Origin: Oscillospiraceae bacterium
GTDB lineage: Bacteria > Bacillota > Clostridia > Oscillospirales > Ruminococcaceae
Direction of reading: 5' to 3'
DNA: 64,000 nucleotides
Assembly (NCBI GenBank): GCA_004555865.1
Contig: SFJO01000010.1
Location: 43,597-107,596, forward strand
Shown: positions 26,148 to 33,537 of the stretch, in pieces
Layout of the letters: the number at the start of each line of letters is the position of its first letter
Numbering within the stretch: position 1 is the first letter of the stretch
Notes under the pieces: generated by a model
Database searches by the model: none
Told to the model about the DNA's origin: nothing
What the model saw: only the letters and a program-made list of their open reading frames with translations
Program-made: the position numbers and the translations under genes

Positions 26148-27149
26148 TTACAGAGTCTTGCCGGCAACGCCCTCGCCGCACAGGGCAATACAGCGCCAGT
26201 TGTTGAACCCGGCGCCAAAGCGGGCGCGGCCGCGGAACACATTCGCGTCGGTGTTGGGGTCGATCTCACTGCGCACGGTGAGCTTCACCCGGTCCACCCA
26301 GGGCATGCACTCGTAGTCCTCCTTGAAGTCGGTATCCATCATGAAGAAGAAGGGCTTGCCGCCAATGGTTTTGGGCAGATAGTTCCACACGCACACGTTC
26401 CACAGCCCCGCCTGAAAATTCATGGCGTTGTTGTTGGTGTCAGGGTCCAGGTCGCTGCCCACCGCGGCCAGCACCGCCCGCTTCAGGCTGCCCACGTTGG
26501 GAATCACGATGGTGTTGGGGGTCACGTTCAGCAGGTTGCCGTCGTCGTCCATAAAGCCCTGCATGGCCTCCTGCACCTTGTCCAGCATTTCCACGCTGAA
26601 CGCCCCGGTGAAGCAGTTTGCCTGGGCCAGCTTTGCGCCCCGGGTACGGCTGGGATGGGCCGTGGAAAACAGGCTCACGCCGTCTGCCGAGGTGGTGGCG
26701 TAGCTCTTGCCGCCGATGGTCACGCTGGCGCCCACGCCGCCCGCCAGCAGGGCCGCGCCGAACTTCTCCCGGGTGCGGTTGTAGCTGGTGGTAAAAATCG
26801 AGGCCCGGCTCTTCATCTTGCCGAACTTGCCGTCCTCCACCAGCTCCTGAGTCACCTCAAAGCTGGACTTCCAGGTGGTGGGCTCGATCACCTTGGCGAA
26901 GCCCTCCTGCATACTGGCTTTGGGGTACGCGCCGTTTTCGCCCACGTCCTCAAAGTCGCCCAGGCTGGTCTCGCTGGTGTACTTTTCGGCAAAGCTGGTG
27001 GAGGTGTCCATGCTGTACACCGTGGACAGCAGGCTCTTCGCCTCAAAGCTCTCCACGCCCTGGGTGATGACCGCGCGCACCGGCTCCTGGCTTTTGCCGA
27101 AGATGGAATTGTTCACGTCGCTGCTCTTGCTGAAGATCACACTTGCCAT
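26148..27149 (-). CDS. Major capsid protein (HK97-fold, Mu gpT-like)
   Basis: 333 residues. The segment GVESFEAKSLLSTVYSMD, then SFAEKYTSETSLGDFEDVGENGAYP and TWKSSFEVTQELVEDGKFGK, resembles the Mu-like major head subunit gpT group of clostridial prophages, which has the HK97 fold. The C-terminal beta region (VFRGRARFGAGFNNWRCIAL) fits the A domain. It would form the icosahedral shell. The start follows GGGAGGGA. It is preceded by a decoration-like protein and a scaffold, the standard order for head genes. Confidence 0.82.
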   Translation of the reverse strand: MASVIFSKSSDVNNSIFGKSQEPVRAVITQGVESFEAKSLLSTVYSMDTSTSFAEKYTSETSLGDFEDVGENGAYPKASMQEGFAKVIEPTTWKSSFEVTQELVEDGKFGKMKSRASIFTTSYNRTREKFGAALLAGGVGASVTIGGKSYATTSADGVSLFSTAHPSRTRGAKLAQANCFTGAFSVEMLDKVQEAMQGFMDDDGNLLNVTPNTIVIPNVGSLKRAVLAAVGSDLDPDTNNNAMNFQAGLWNVCVWNYLPKTIGGKPFFFMMDTDFKEDYECMPWVDRVKLTVRSEIDPNTDANVFRGRARFGAGFNNWRCIALCGEGVAGKTL

Positions 27150-27168
27150 AATCTATCCCTCCCGTTTC

Positions 27169-27546
27169 TCAGATAAAGCGGCCCCGCACCCGGCCGCCCG
27201 CGGCGTTTTCGGTCTCGCTCACGGTGAACACGCCGTTCGTGGTGGTGGCCGTCACGGTCAGGCCGTCGGTGTGCAGGGTCACGGCGCTGCCGATGGCACT
27301 GGCCGGCACCGCGGCGGTGCTCTCGGTTTCAAATACGGTGGTGGGCAGTACGGGGATGGCCGGATAGCGGCCGTCCGCGCCCTTGGGGCCCATCACAACG
27401 TGGGTGGGCTTGACCGCAGCCCCGCATTTGGCCAGGCCCGCCGCGCCGCTGTACACCGCCGCCATGCCCAGGCTCAGGCCCGCCGCGCCGGGCAGCCGCT
27501 CAAAGGGTTCCACATCCCCCACCAGTCGTTTTACCGGTACAAACAT
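27169..27546 (-). CDS. Small head decoration-like protein
   Basis: 125 residues. Gly/Ala-rich N-terminal half with VFETESTAAVPASAIGSAVTLHTDGLTVTAT and a beta-strand C-terminus. Small beta proteins between scaffold and capsid genes often decorate or cement the capsid, which is the basis of the call. The start follows AAAAGGAGGAG. Confidence 0.55.
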   Translation of the reverse strand: MFVPVKRLVGDVEPFERLPGAAGLSLGMAAVYSGAAGLAKCGAAVKPTHVVMGPKGADGRYPAIPVLPTTVFETESTAAVPASAIGSAVTLHTDGLTVTATTTNGVFTVSETENAAGGRVRGRFI

Positions 27547-27573
27547 TTGTTTCTCCTCCTTTTCTCTGTGTGT

Positions 27574-28086
27574 TCACGCCTTGGTGAACCGGCTGTGGTA
27601 GGCCCGGGCCTTTTCGGGGGTGAACCCCATGCCCTGCCACACCCGCAGCTCCTCGTCGCTCAGGCCGCCGCCGGCTGCGTCACCGCCGGGCACGCCCGCC
27701 AGATGGCTCAGGCCACGGGCATCGTTCACCGCCGCCTGGGCGGCCGCACGGCTGCGCCGGTCGGTCAGTTCGTCAAAGTTTGCCAGCTTGTAGGCGTTCA
27801 CCATGTCCAGGCCGCCGCGCACCAGCTCGTCAAATGCCGCAAAGCAGGGCAGCTTCACCAAGTCCTCCGCGCAGCGTACCCGGGGGTCCAGCCGCCCGAT
27901 GGCCGCCAGCTGGCCCTCCAGCAGCTGGGCCGCCGCACCGCGGCGCACCTCCTCCAGAATTGCCTGCAAGGTCGGGTCCTCGTCCAGCTCCCGCTGCAGC
28001 CGCTCCAGGTCCAGCCCGGCCGGGGTCTCGGCGGCTTCGCTCTCCCCGGCCGCCTGGGCGCGGGCTGCTTCATCCATGTGCTTCAT
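27574..28086 (-). CDS. Capsid scaffolding protein
   Basis: 170 residues, acidic and helical, with a coiled-coil (LDLERLQRELDEDPTLQAILEEVRRG) and the segment DELVRGGLDMVNAYKLANFDELTDRR, which resembles the central helix of scaffold proteins in clostridial phages. Scaffolds guide capsid assembly and then leave. The start at 28086 is set by AAAGGAG five bases upstream; longer in-frame starts would run back over the small basic gene. Confidence 0.72.
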   Translation of the reverse strand: MKHMDEAARAQAAGESEAAETPAGLDLERLQRELDEDPTLQAILEEVRRGAAAQLLEGQLAAIGRLDPRVRCAEDLVKLPCFAAFDELVRGGLDMVNAYKLANFDELTDRRSRAAAQAAVNDARGLSHLAGVPGGDAAGGGLSDEELRVWQGMGFTPEKARAYHSRFTKA

Positions 28087-28151
28087 TCGGTCTCCTTTCC
28101 GCCGGGCCAGTTTGCCCGGCATCGTTTGTTTGGCGTTCCATACCGCAGGCT

Positions 28152-28265
28152 TTACTTGCCGCTGCGCAGGTCGCCGCCCTTCACCTTGCCGGGCTTCTTG
28201 GCCGCGGGGCGGGGCTTCGGGGCCTTCACCTGCATACTGCCGCTGTTGCCGATGTCCATCTTCAT
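28152..28265 (-). CDS. 37-residue Lys/Pro-rich basic protein
   Basis: A very short gene. It begins MKMDIGNSGSMQVKAP, continues with a run of Lys, Pro and Ala, and ends in GGDLRSGK. It has an excellent ribosome site (GGGAGGTGAG) and sits between the zinc-ribbon and scaffold genes in the same direction. Function unknown; the charge suggests DNA or RNA contact inside the head. Confidence 0.65.
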   Translation of the reverse strand: MKMDIGNSGSMQVKAPKPRPAAKKPGKVKGGDLRSGK

Positions 28266-28311
28266 GTGCGCTCACCTCCCTTTCGTGTCCGGCTTGTTCC
28301 GCGCGCCGGGT

Positions 28312-28509
28312 TCACTGTGCCTCCTCGGGCGGGTAGAGCACGCACCGCGCCTGCCCCACCTCCCGGTCCTTTTTCGGGCAGCGCGGGTTGCGGCACAAAA
28401 GCTGCTGCACCCGCACCACCCGGGTGGCGGTGTCGGGCCGGTCGTCCCCGCTCACCTCCACCCAGCAGGCGCCAACCCGGGTCTCCAGTCCGCATTCCGG
28501 GCAGATCAT
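28312..28509 (-). CDS. Small zinc-ribbon protein
   Basis: 65 residues. Two metal half-sites: CPEC at residues 3-6 and CRNPRC in the middle, a rubredoxin/zinc-ribbon pattern. The start overlaps the portal stop by four bases (ATGA) and has GGGAGGTGAAG upstream, so it is translated with the portal. Role unknown; the portal itself carries a second zinc ribbon. Confidence 0.7.
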   Translation of the reverse strand: MICPECGLETRVGACWVEVSGDDRPDTATRVVRVQQLLCRNPRCPKKDREVGQARCVLYPPEEAQ

Positions 28510-30293
28510 TCCGCTTCACCTCCCTGTTCCGTCTGTTCCTGCCGGCGGGCCTGCTCCTCAAAGCTGTCCCGCATCCGGGCCGCATGGGGATATTCCGCCG
28601 CGGCCAGCAGCGTCCAGAGGCGCAGCTGACTGCGAGGGTCACTCACCGGGCCAAAGGCCCCCGCCTGATATTTCAGGTCGATCATGTTCCACAGCACCTC
28701 CCGGTTGGCCGCCAGCGTGGCGCTGGGGTCCACCGTGAACAAAAACTCGTCGTTCCAGTACAGGCGGCCCGCCGCATCCCGGCGCAGAAAGTCGTAGGGG
28801 TCAAAGTGGGCGTAGCGCACCTGCCCGTCCGGCGTTTTGGCCGTGTAGGGCACCGGCTGGCGGGCGTAGGCCAGCAAATGTCGGAACATCATCTCGTACA
28901 GTTTGGCAAAGGCCGCGTTTTTCATGCGGCGCTTGCTCTCCAGCCGGCCGGCGGCCTGCCCGGCGCTGAACTGCTTTGCCGTGCCGGACACCGCGCTGGA
29001 ATCGTACTTACCCTGGTAGGCATCGGTGATGCCCAGCGTGCTCTTGGCCCAGGCGTAGTTGTCCTCCAGCACCACCCGCTCCCGGCTGGGGTCCGGCTGA
29101 ACGTTCAGCACGTCGATGAGGGCCTTCTCCGCCGGGTTTTTCAGCCGGATGATTTTCAGCTCCCGGTCGGTGGTCTCCACCCCAACGCCCTGGGGCAGGG
29201 TGACAAAGCTGCCGCCCTTCAGAATTTTCTCGTCGATCTTGGCCCCCAGCTTTTTAATGGTCTCCTGCTGGTCGGCCACCACATCCACATCGCTGGCCCC
29301 CAGCACCGCCCCAAAGCGCCGCACGTTCCGCTGCACCACAAAGGGGTAGTGCCCGGGCCGGTAGCTGGGAATGCGGGTCTGGCACAGCCGCCCGTCCGGG
29401 CCGGCGGCCAGCATTCCCAGCCGCTCGCCGCCGGGCAGGGTCACGTCCCGCAGCAGCGGCTCATCCTCCTCCCGGCTGGCCGCGAACTTCCGCCCGCCGC
29501 ACAAAGGGCACACCTCCGCCGTTTTGGGCGCGCCGCAGGCGGCGCACACCGGGCGGGTGCGGGCCTGATAGTCCTCATAATCCGCCAGGGTCACATTGTC
29601 CACCCAGGCAAACAGGCCGATACCGCCCCGGTCGTTGCGGTAATAGGCGGTGTTCAGGGTCACCAGCTCCTCGCTGGCCTCCCCGCCGCCCCGCAGTTCC
29701 GGCTCCTCTTCCGCCGCGGCGCTCACGTCTTTGCCCCACCGGCGGCGAATGGCCTGCTTGGTGTGGCTGGTCTGAAGAAACAGGTAATCCATATCCTCCA
29801 CCTCGCTCACCCCCGGCTGGGGGATCAGGCAGCGCGGGTGGCGCGGGCGCACCGCCAGCGCGCCCAAACTGCAGTGGAAGCCGCCCTCTGGGTCCCATTC
29901 CACCTGCCACACACCGCCGCCCTGAATGGGCACGGTTCGCTCCTGCAGGTCGTTCAGCTGGGTAAAATCCAGGCGCTTGGCCTCGCTGCGCAGAAAGTCC
30001 TCCAGCCGGCAGGCCAGCTCCTCATCCTCCGGGTGAATGGCCTCCACCCGCGGCATGGGAATGGTGGCGTCCACCTGGCTCTCGATCAGCTCATACACAA
30101 TGTTCCGCACATTGCTGGAAAGCTTGCCCGGGGTCTGGCGGGTGTTGGGGTCGGCCTGCACCTGGCGGGTGCCCTCATACAGGGCCTCCCTCTGCTCCAT
30201 GCGGGCCAGCTCGTCGGCATAGGCCGCCCGGGCCAGGCCCAGCTTCTCCTGCCAGAAGGCCCGCCGGGCCTGTGCTGTTGTGGGCAGCTGCAT
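28506..30293 (-). CDS. Portal protein with internal zinc ribbon
   Basis: 595 residues. It starts with a helical N-terminus (MQLPTTAQARRAFWQEKLGLA) and has the portal hallmarks SSNVRNIVYELIESQVDATIP, a beta wing and a long C-terminal helical stem (SSAVSGTAKQFSAGQAAGRLE). Portals form the dodecameric DNA gate of the head. An insertion near residues 249-266 carries C-x2-C-x8-C-x2-C (Cys250, 253, 262, 265), a zinc ribbon. The length is typical of P22-like/podovirus portals. It lies 15 bases after the terminase gene. Confidence 0.8.
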   Translation of the reverse strand: MQLPTTAQARRAFWQEKLGLARAAYADELARMEQREALYEGTRQVQADPNTRQTPGKLSSNVRNIVYELIESQVDATIPMPRVEAIHPEDEELACRLEDFLRSEAKRLDFTQLNDLQERTVPIQGGGVWQVEWDPEGGFHCSLGALAVRPRHPRCLIPQPGVSEVEDMDYLFLQTSHTKQAIRRRWGKDVSAAAEEEPELRGGGEASEELVTLNTAYYRNDRGGIGLFAWVDNVTLADYEDYQARTRPVCAACGAPKTAEVCPLCGGRKFAASREEDEPLLRDVTLPGGERLGMLAAGPDGRLCQTRIPSYRPGHYPFVVQRNVRRFGAVLGASDVDVVADQQETIKKLGAKIDEKILKGGSFVTLPQGVGVETTDRELKIIRLKNPAEKALIDVLNVQPDPSRERVVLEDNYAWAKSTLGITDAYQGKYDSSAVSGTAKQFSAGQAAGRLESKRRMKNAAFAKLYEMMFRHLLAYARQPVPYTAKTPDGQVRYAHFDPYDFLRRDAAGRLYWNDEFLFTVDPSATLAANREVLWNMIDLKYQAGAFGPVSDPRSQLRLWTLLAAAEYPHAARMRDSFEEQARRQEQTEQGGEAE

Positions 30294-30308
30294 CGTCCTC
30301 TCCTCCTC

Positions 30309-31862
30309 TCATTCGGCGGGCGGGCCGCCGTATTTCCGATACAAATAAGCCCTGCCCGCCTCGTCCGCGTTTTCATAGTCCTCCCACAGGTCCGGCTCCC
30401 AATCCGGCATCGCCGGGCGCAGCGGCCTTGCGGGCGGCTGCCAGCTCACGCAGAAATACCGCAGGCTGTCCAGATCATGGGTCAGGTCGTGGGGTGTTTT
30501 GGCGTACACGTTTGGGTCGGCCTCGTCCTTCTGTACCTGCTGCAGGCATTCCCACAGCCGGGGGCAGGCCCGTTTGTCAATGGTCAGGGCCGGGCCGTTC
30601 GGCCCGGGGGCCAGCCACTCCTTCATGGCGGCGCAGCCGTCCGCGTAGGCGTTGGAGGCCTTCACCAGCGGAAGCCCCGCCTCCCAGAACAGATCCGCCC
30701 GGCCCCGGCCGCTCTCCTGGCTTCGGGCCCACAGATCCGGCGGGGCCAGATACTGCTCCACCGGCTCCGCGCCGCTCCGGCTCAAAATGCCCGCGGCCGC
30801 CGCGCCGATGGTCTGGTCCGGGGCATCGTATTCCCGGTACACCCAGGCGTTGCCCCGCTCATCCAGCGCGATCCAGTGAACGCTCAGCATATCCAGGCCG
30901 TAATCCAGCGCCGCCACCCGGCGCAGTGGGCCTTCCGGCGGGTGTTCCCGGTGGTGGCTGGCCCGCCGCACCTCGGGGAAGTAGCTGCCGCCCCGAATGC
31001 TCAGCGCCTCCTCGGCGCTGGCGGGGTATTCCTGGCAGGTGCGGTCCTCTCCCAGTGCTGCCTGGGTGGCCTTATACCAGGCCGCGTCCCGGCCGGGGTC
31101 GGCCGTCCAGGGCAGAAACAGCTTTTCAAAGCCGCAGTCCGGGTCTTTATAGAGCCGCTCAAACAGGCTGCCCCGCCGGATGGTGGAAAGCCCGATCACC
31201 CGGCCGCCGCCGGGGCGGTTCACCAGAGGCAGCAGGCTGGCCCACACCTCCCGGTCTCCGGGCTGAAACGCCCATTCGTCCAGCAGAATCAGGTCCGCCG
31301 TAAAGCCGCGGGCAGCCCCGGGGCTGGTGGCAAAGGCCCGGCATACGCTGGGCGGCCCGTCCGCAAACCGAATGGTCAGGTCCATCCGGTTCTGGCGGAA
31401 CACCGGCCCCTCCCAGCCCTCGGGGGCCTGCCGCTCGGGTTGGATCAGCCGCGGCATGGCCCCGAAGATCACCCCCAGCCGCCGCACAAGCTCTCTGGCC
31501 TCGTTCTCCGCCCGGGAGATGCACACCACCGTGCGCCCCGGGCGGCAGAGCAGCAGGCGGCTGGCCTCCGCCAGGGCTAGCCAGGTCATGCCCAGCTGGC
31601 GGGCTTTCAGCACCATCACCCGGCGCCTGGTCGCCATGGCCTCCAGCGCCGGGCGCTGGGCCGGCCACAGCCGGAAGGGTTGCAGCAAGGTCTGCGCCTC
31701 CGGGCACTCGATGTGCACATACCGCTCCACATAATAAAAGGGGTCGGCCGCGCAGCGGGCATATTCGTCCCCGTCCCGGTGGGTTTTCCACAAGGTTTCT
31801 TCTTCCGGTTGAATGTCCGCCTGCCCGCCTTCCGGCTTCCTCGACGGCTTTTCTTTTTTCAC
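30309..31862 (-). CDS. Terminase large subunit
   Basis: 517 residues. ATPase domain: a variant Walker A in VMVLKARQLGMTWLALAEA (86-94 core) and Walker B LILLDEW (190-196) with catalytic Glu. Nuclease domain: first acidic ligand in VAALDYGLD, later ones near HDLTHDLDSLRYF. It packages DNA into the procapsid. The only in-frame start is GTG at 31862, without a ribosome site; a strong AAAGGAGG lies about 50 bases upstream and drives a six-codon frame instead. No small terminase gene is recognised, although the upstream HTH protein could serve. Confidence 0.85.
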   Translation of the reverse strand: MKKEKPSRKPEGGQADIQPEEETLWKTHRDGDEYARCAADPFYYVERYVHIECPEAQTLLQPFRLWPAQRPALEAMATRRRVMVLKARQLGMTWLALAEASRLLLCRPGRTVVCISRAENEARELVRRLGVIFGAMPRLIQPERQAPEGWEGPVFRQNRMDLTIRFADGPPSVCRAFATSPGAARGFTADLILLDEWAFQPGDREVWASLLPLVNRPGGGRVIGLSTIRRGSLFERLYKDPDCGFEKLFLPWTADPGRDAAWYKATQAALGEDRTCQEYPASAEEALSIRGGSYFPEVRRASHHREHPPEGPLRRVAALDYGLDMLSVHWIALDERGNAWVYREYDAPDQTIGAAAAGILSRSGAEPVEQYLAPPDLWARSQESGRGRADLFWEAGLPLVKASNAYADGCAAMKEWLAPGPNGPALTIDKRACPRLWECLQQVQKDEADPNVYAKTPHDLTHDLDSLRYFCVSWQPPARPLRPAMPDWEPDLWEDYENADEAGRAYLYRKYGGPPAE

Positions 31863-31896
31863 GGGGCCGGGCCCGCCCGCTGCCCGGCCCCGCCGT

Positions 31897-31917
31897 TCAC
31901 GCGCCGTTCATCCGCAT
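31897..31917 (-). other. Ribosome site with six-codon frame ahead of the terminase
   Basis: On the minus strand GCGAAAGGAGG is followed directly by ATG CGG ATG AAC GGC GCG TGA. The hexapeptide ends 34 bases before the terminase GTG. It may deliver ribosomes to a start without its own site, or it may reflect a small frameshift in a once longer N-terminus. Confidence 0.45.
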
Positions 31918-32023
31918 CCTCCTTTCGCCTGCTCGTCCGCCCATTTTTCTGCGCCGCCGGCCGCCGGTTGTTCGGGCGGCTTCGCCCGTCTGCCATGCGC
32001 GCTGCATTGCGGCCCGGCGCAAA

Positions 32024-32051
32024 ATATTAGCGTTTTCGAAACTTTTGTCGA
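32024..32051 (-). promoter_or_regulatory. Possible promoter of the terminase operon
   Basis: On the minus strand TCGACA, a 16-base spacer and TAATAT (plus-strand ATATTA, 32024-32029), abutting the stop of the HTH gene. Confidence 0.45.
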
Positions 32052-32261
32052 TCAAATAAACGCATCCAAATCCAGCCCGTAGCTGCTGCACATCTTGTGC
32101 AGCTCATACAGGTAAAAATCCGATTCCCCGTTCATCTTCTTGCACACCGCCGGCACCGACCGGTCCAGCAGCTCGGCCACATCCTCGTAGCGCAGGCCCT
32201 TGGCCCGCAGGGTTCGTTTCAGCCCCTTATAAGGGTTGTGACGTGTTCCGTTTTTGCTCAT
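32052..32261 (-). CDS. Small helix-turn-helix protein
   Basis: 69 residues. YEDVAELLDRSVPAVCKKMNG is a helix-turn-helix of the Cro/CI type, with a short C-terminal YLYELHKMCSSYGLDLDAF. First gene on the minus strand after the divergent control region, so it could be a Cro-like switch protein, or a small terminase, which also tends to be a short HTH protein. The start follows AAAGGATGAAG. Confidence 0.75.
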   Translation of the reverse strand: MSKNGTRHNPYKGLKRTLRAKGLRYEDVAELLDRSVPAVCKKMNGESDFYLYELHKMCSSYGLDLDAFI

Positions 32262-32397
32262 ACTGCTTCATCCTTTCTGTTCTCGGGGGCTGCCCGGTTT
32301 GTTGTTTTTACAGCGCCCGGCTGTTTTCGCCGGCAGCACTGCCGCACGCGGCCCATGCGTTTGAGGCAGGGGCTTCTCCGGCAGAGCCGTCGTGAAA

Positions 32398-32412
32398 ACA
32401 ACTTTTAGTTGT
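32398..32412. promoter_or_regulatory. Inverted repeat in the virion-operon leader
   Basis: ACAACT-TTT-AGTTGT, a perfect six-base inverted repeat about 20 bases downstream of the -10 of the minus-strand promoter; a candidate operator. Confidence 0.45.
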
Positions 32413-32428
32413 GTTTCGTTATGGCAAC

Positions 32429-32457
32429 ATAATACGCCCATCTTCACCGGTTGTCAA
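32429..32457 (-). promoter_or_regulatory. Main promoter of the minus-strand phage operon
   Basis: On the minus strand a perfect TTGACA, a 17-base spacer and TATTAT (plus-strand ATAATA, 32429-32434). A short inverted repeat GTTG-N5-CAAC (32450-32462) overlaps the -35, as expected for a repressed promoter. Confidence 0.8.
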
Positions 32458-32486
32458 TCAACTATTTTATGTTTCCGAAATTTTTC

Positions 32487-32515
32487 TTGCAAAAAGTTAT
32501 TGCAAATGATAACAT
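32487..32515 (+). promoter_or_regulatory. Promoter of the repressor gene, with operator-like repeat
   Basis: TTGCAA (32487-32492), a 17-base spacer and TAACAT (32510-32515). GTTAT (32496-32500) and ATAAC (32509-32513) form an inverted repeat inside the promoter, suggesting autoregulation. Confidence 0.6.
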
Positions 32516-32536
32516 AATTTCAGAAGGAGTGGTATT

Positions 32537-32890
32537 ATGTTCGGGCAACGGCTCAAAGAGACGCGCAAGGCGCATCACTACACCCTGGAAAGCCTGGCCG
32601 AGGCATACAACGCCCGCTTTGCCGGCGGCGGCCTCAGCAAGGGCACCCTTTCCAAGTACGAGAACGAAAAGCAGGAACCCCTGTCCAGCGTGGTGGGCAA
32701 CCTTGCGGAGCTGCTGGGGGTTACCACCGATTATCTGCTGGGGCGCACCGACCATTCCCTGCCCCCCGCGCCGGACAATCAGCTCTTCGCCGCCTACGGC
32801 GATGTGAAGGAAGCGCTGGACGACGCGGACCTGGACGACATTGCCCTTTTTATGCGAATGAAAGCACTGCGCAAGCAGCAAAAATTGTAA
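32537..32890 (+). CDS. XRE-family repressor
   Basis: 117 residues. An N-terminal HTH_3 domain (FGQRLKETRKAHHYTLESLAEAYN, GLSKGTLSKYENEKQEP, LAELLGVTTDYLLGRTD) and a short acidic C-terminal part. The ribosome site is AGAAGGAG. It is divergent from the virion operon and followed by an ImmA-type peptidase gene, the arrangement of ImmR-ImmA switches in which the peptidase cleaves the repressor on DNA damage. Likely holds the virion promoter silent. Confidence 0.88.
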   Translation: MFGQRLKETRKAHHYTLESLAEAYNARFAGGGLSKGTLSKYENEKQEPLSSVVGNLAELLGVTTDYLLGRTDHSLPPAPDNQLFAAYGDVKEALDDADLDDIALFMRMKALRKQQKL

Positions 32891-32960
32891 GGCAGCGCCC
32901 GCGGAGCCTGCCTCATCGGCGGCGAAGGCTCGCCGCGCGCTTCCGGGAGGTGACGTTTGT

Positions 32961-33395
32961 ATGGATACGGCCGCACTGCGGGCCTGCTATGCCCGGCTGG
33001 AGGCCATGGGCGTGGACGTGTTCACCTGCCCGATGCAGAACCACAAGGCGCTCTGCTCACCGGACGGGGCCTTGGCCCTGAACCCCGCCGCCATTGAATC
33101 CGGCGCCGAGGAGCAGGCCATTCTTCTTCATGAGGAAGGCCATTTTGCCACCGGGGCCTTTTACACCGTCCAAAGCCCCTATACTATCCGGCAAAAGCAG
33201 GAGAACATCGCCAATCGGTATATTTACAAGCGGTACTTTCCGCCCCAGCGCCTTCAGGCCGCTATGGCCGCCGGCCTGCGGGAGCCCTGGCAGCTGGCCG
33301 AATATTTCGACCTGCCCGAGGCCATGATCCGGGAAATGCTGGATTATTACCAGGCCCAGGGCCTGCTGGAGCTTTGCCCCGAAGAGGAGCTTTAA
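32961..33395 (+). CDS. ImmA/IrrE-type metallopeptidase
   Basis: 144 residues with HEEGH at 57-61 in AILLHEEGHFATGAFY, the zinc-binding HExxH helix of the ImmA/IrrE family, plus the following NRYIYKRYFP segment. In ICEBs1 and related phages ImmA cleaves the repressor ImmR. It lies 70 bases behind the XRE gene on the same strand. The start at 32961 follows GGGAGGTGACG. Confidence 0.87.
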   Translation: MDTAALRACYARLEAMGVDVFTCPMQNHKALCSPDGALALNPAAIESGAEEQAILLHEEGHFATGAFYTVQSPYTIRQKQENIANRYIYKRYFPPQRLQAAMAAGLREPWQLAEYFDLPEAMIREMLDYYQAQGLLELCPEEEL

Positions 33396-33441
33396 TGCCC
33401 CCGCCAGGAAACTTGCCGTACCGCGCCATTCAGAACAGCAC

Positions 33442-33482
33442 AAGGCCGCAGCGCCGTGGAACCTCCACAGCGCTGCGGCCTT
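33442..33482. terminator. Hairpin between the ImmA and AEC genes
   Basis: AAGGCCGCAGCGC (33442-33454) pairs with GCGCTGCGGCCTT (33470-33482). T content downstream is modest, then an unusual (TA)n tract TATATATATATG at about 33490-33501. Confidence 0.65.
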
Positions 33483-33537
33483 GCTTGCTTATATATATAT
33501 GTGTGAGAAAAGAGGATGTCAAAATCAGGGGCGCTCT

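Larger units (their letters stand above)
21561..33482. mobile_element. Compact prophage-like virion-gene element (podovirus-like)
   Basis: A block bounded by two hairpin terminators holds eleven minus-strand virion-related genes (HTH, terminase, portal, zinc ribbon, small basic protein, scaffold, decoration-like, capsid, connector, nozzle-like, fibre, coiled-coil protein) and two plus-strand control genes (XRE repressor, ImmA-type peptidase). No integrase, replication, tape-measure, holin or endolysin gene is visible, and no att repeat was found by eye. The base composition matches the chromosome, suggesting long residence. The exact ends are inferred from the terminators and from the flanking household genes (CorA-like and AEC transporters). 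Confidence 0.75.

Noticed and set aside
27780..31580. A 1266-codon open frame on the plus strand across the phage head genes
   Set aside because: It is antisense to portal, terminase and scaffold genes that have recognisable domains and ribosome sites. In very GC-rich DNA the opposite strand lacks stop codons.
31897..32091. 64-codon minus-strand frame ahead of the terminase as a small terminase gene
   Set aside because: Its composition (Arg/Gly-rich) shows no helix-turn-helix, its start lacks a ribosome site, and it overlaps the HTH gene end and a likely promoter.
21561..33510. Attachment-site repeats flanking the phage element
   Set aside because: No direct repeat of useful length was found by eye near the two terminators, and neither end lies in a tRNA. 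A computed repeat search would be needed.
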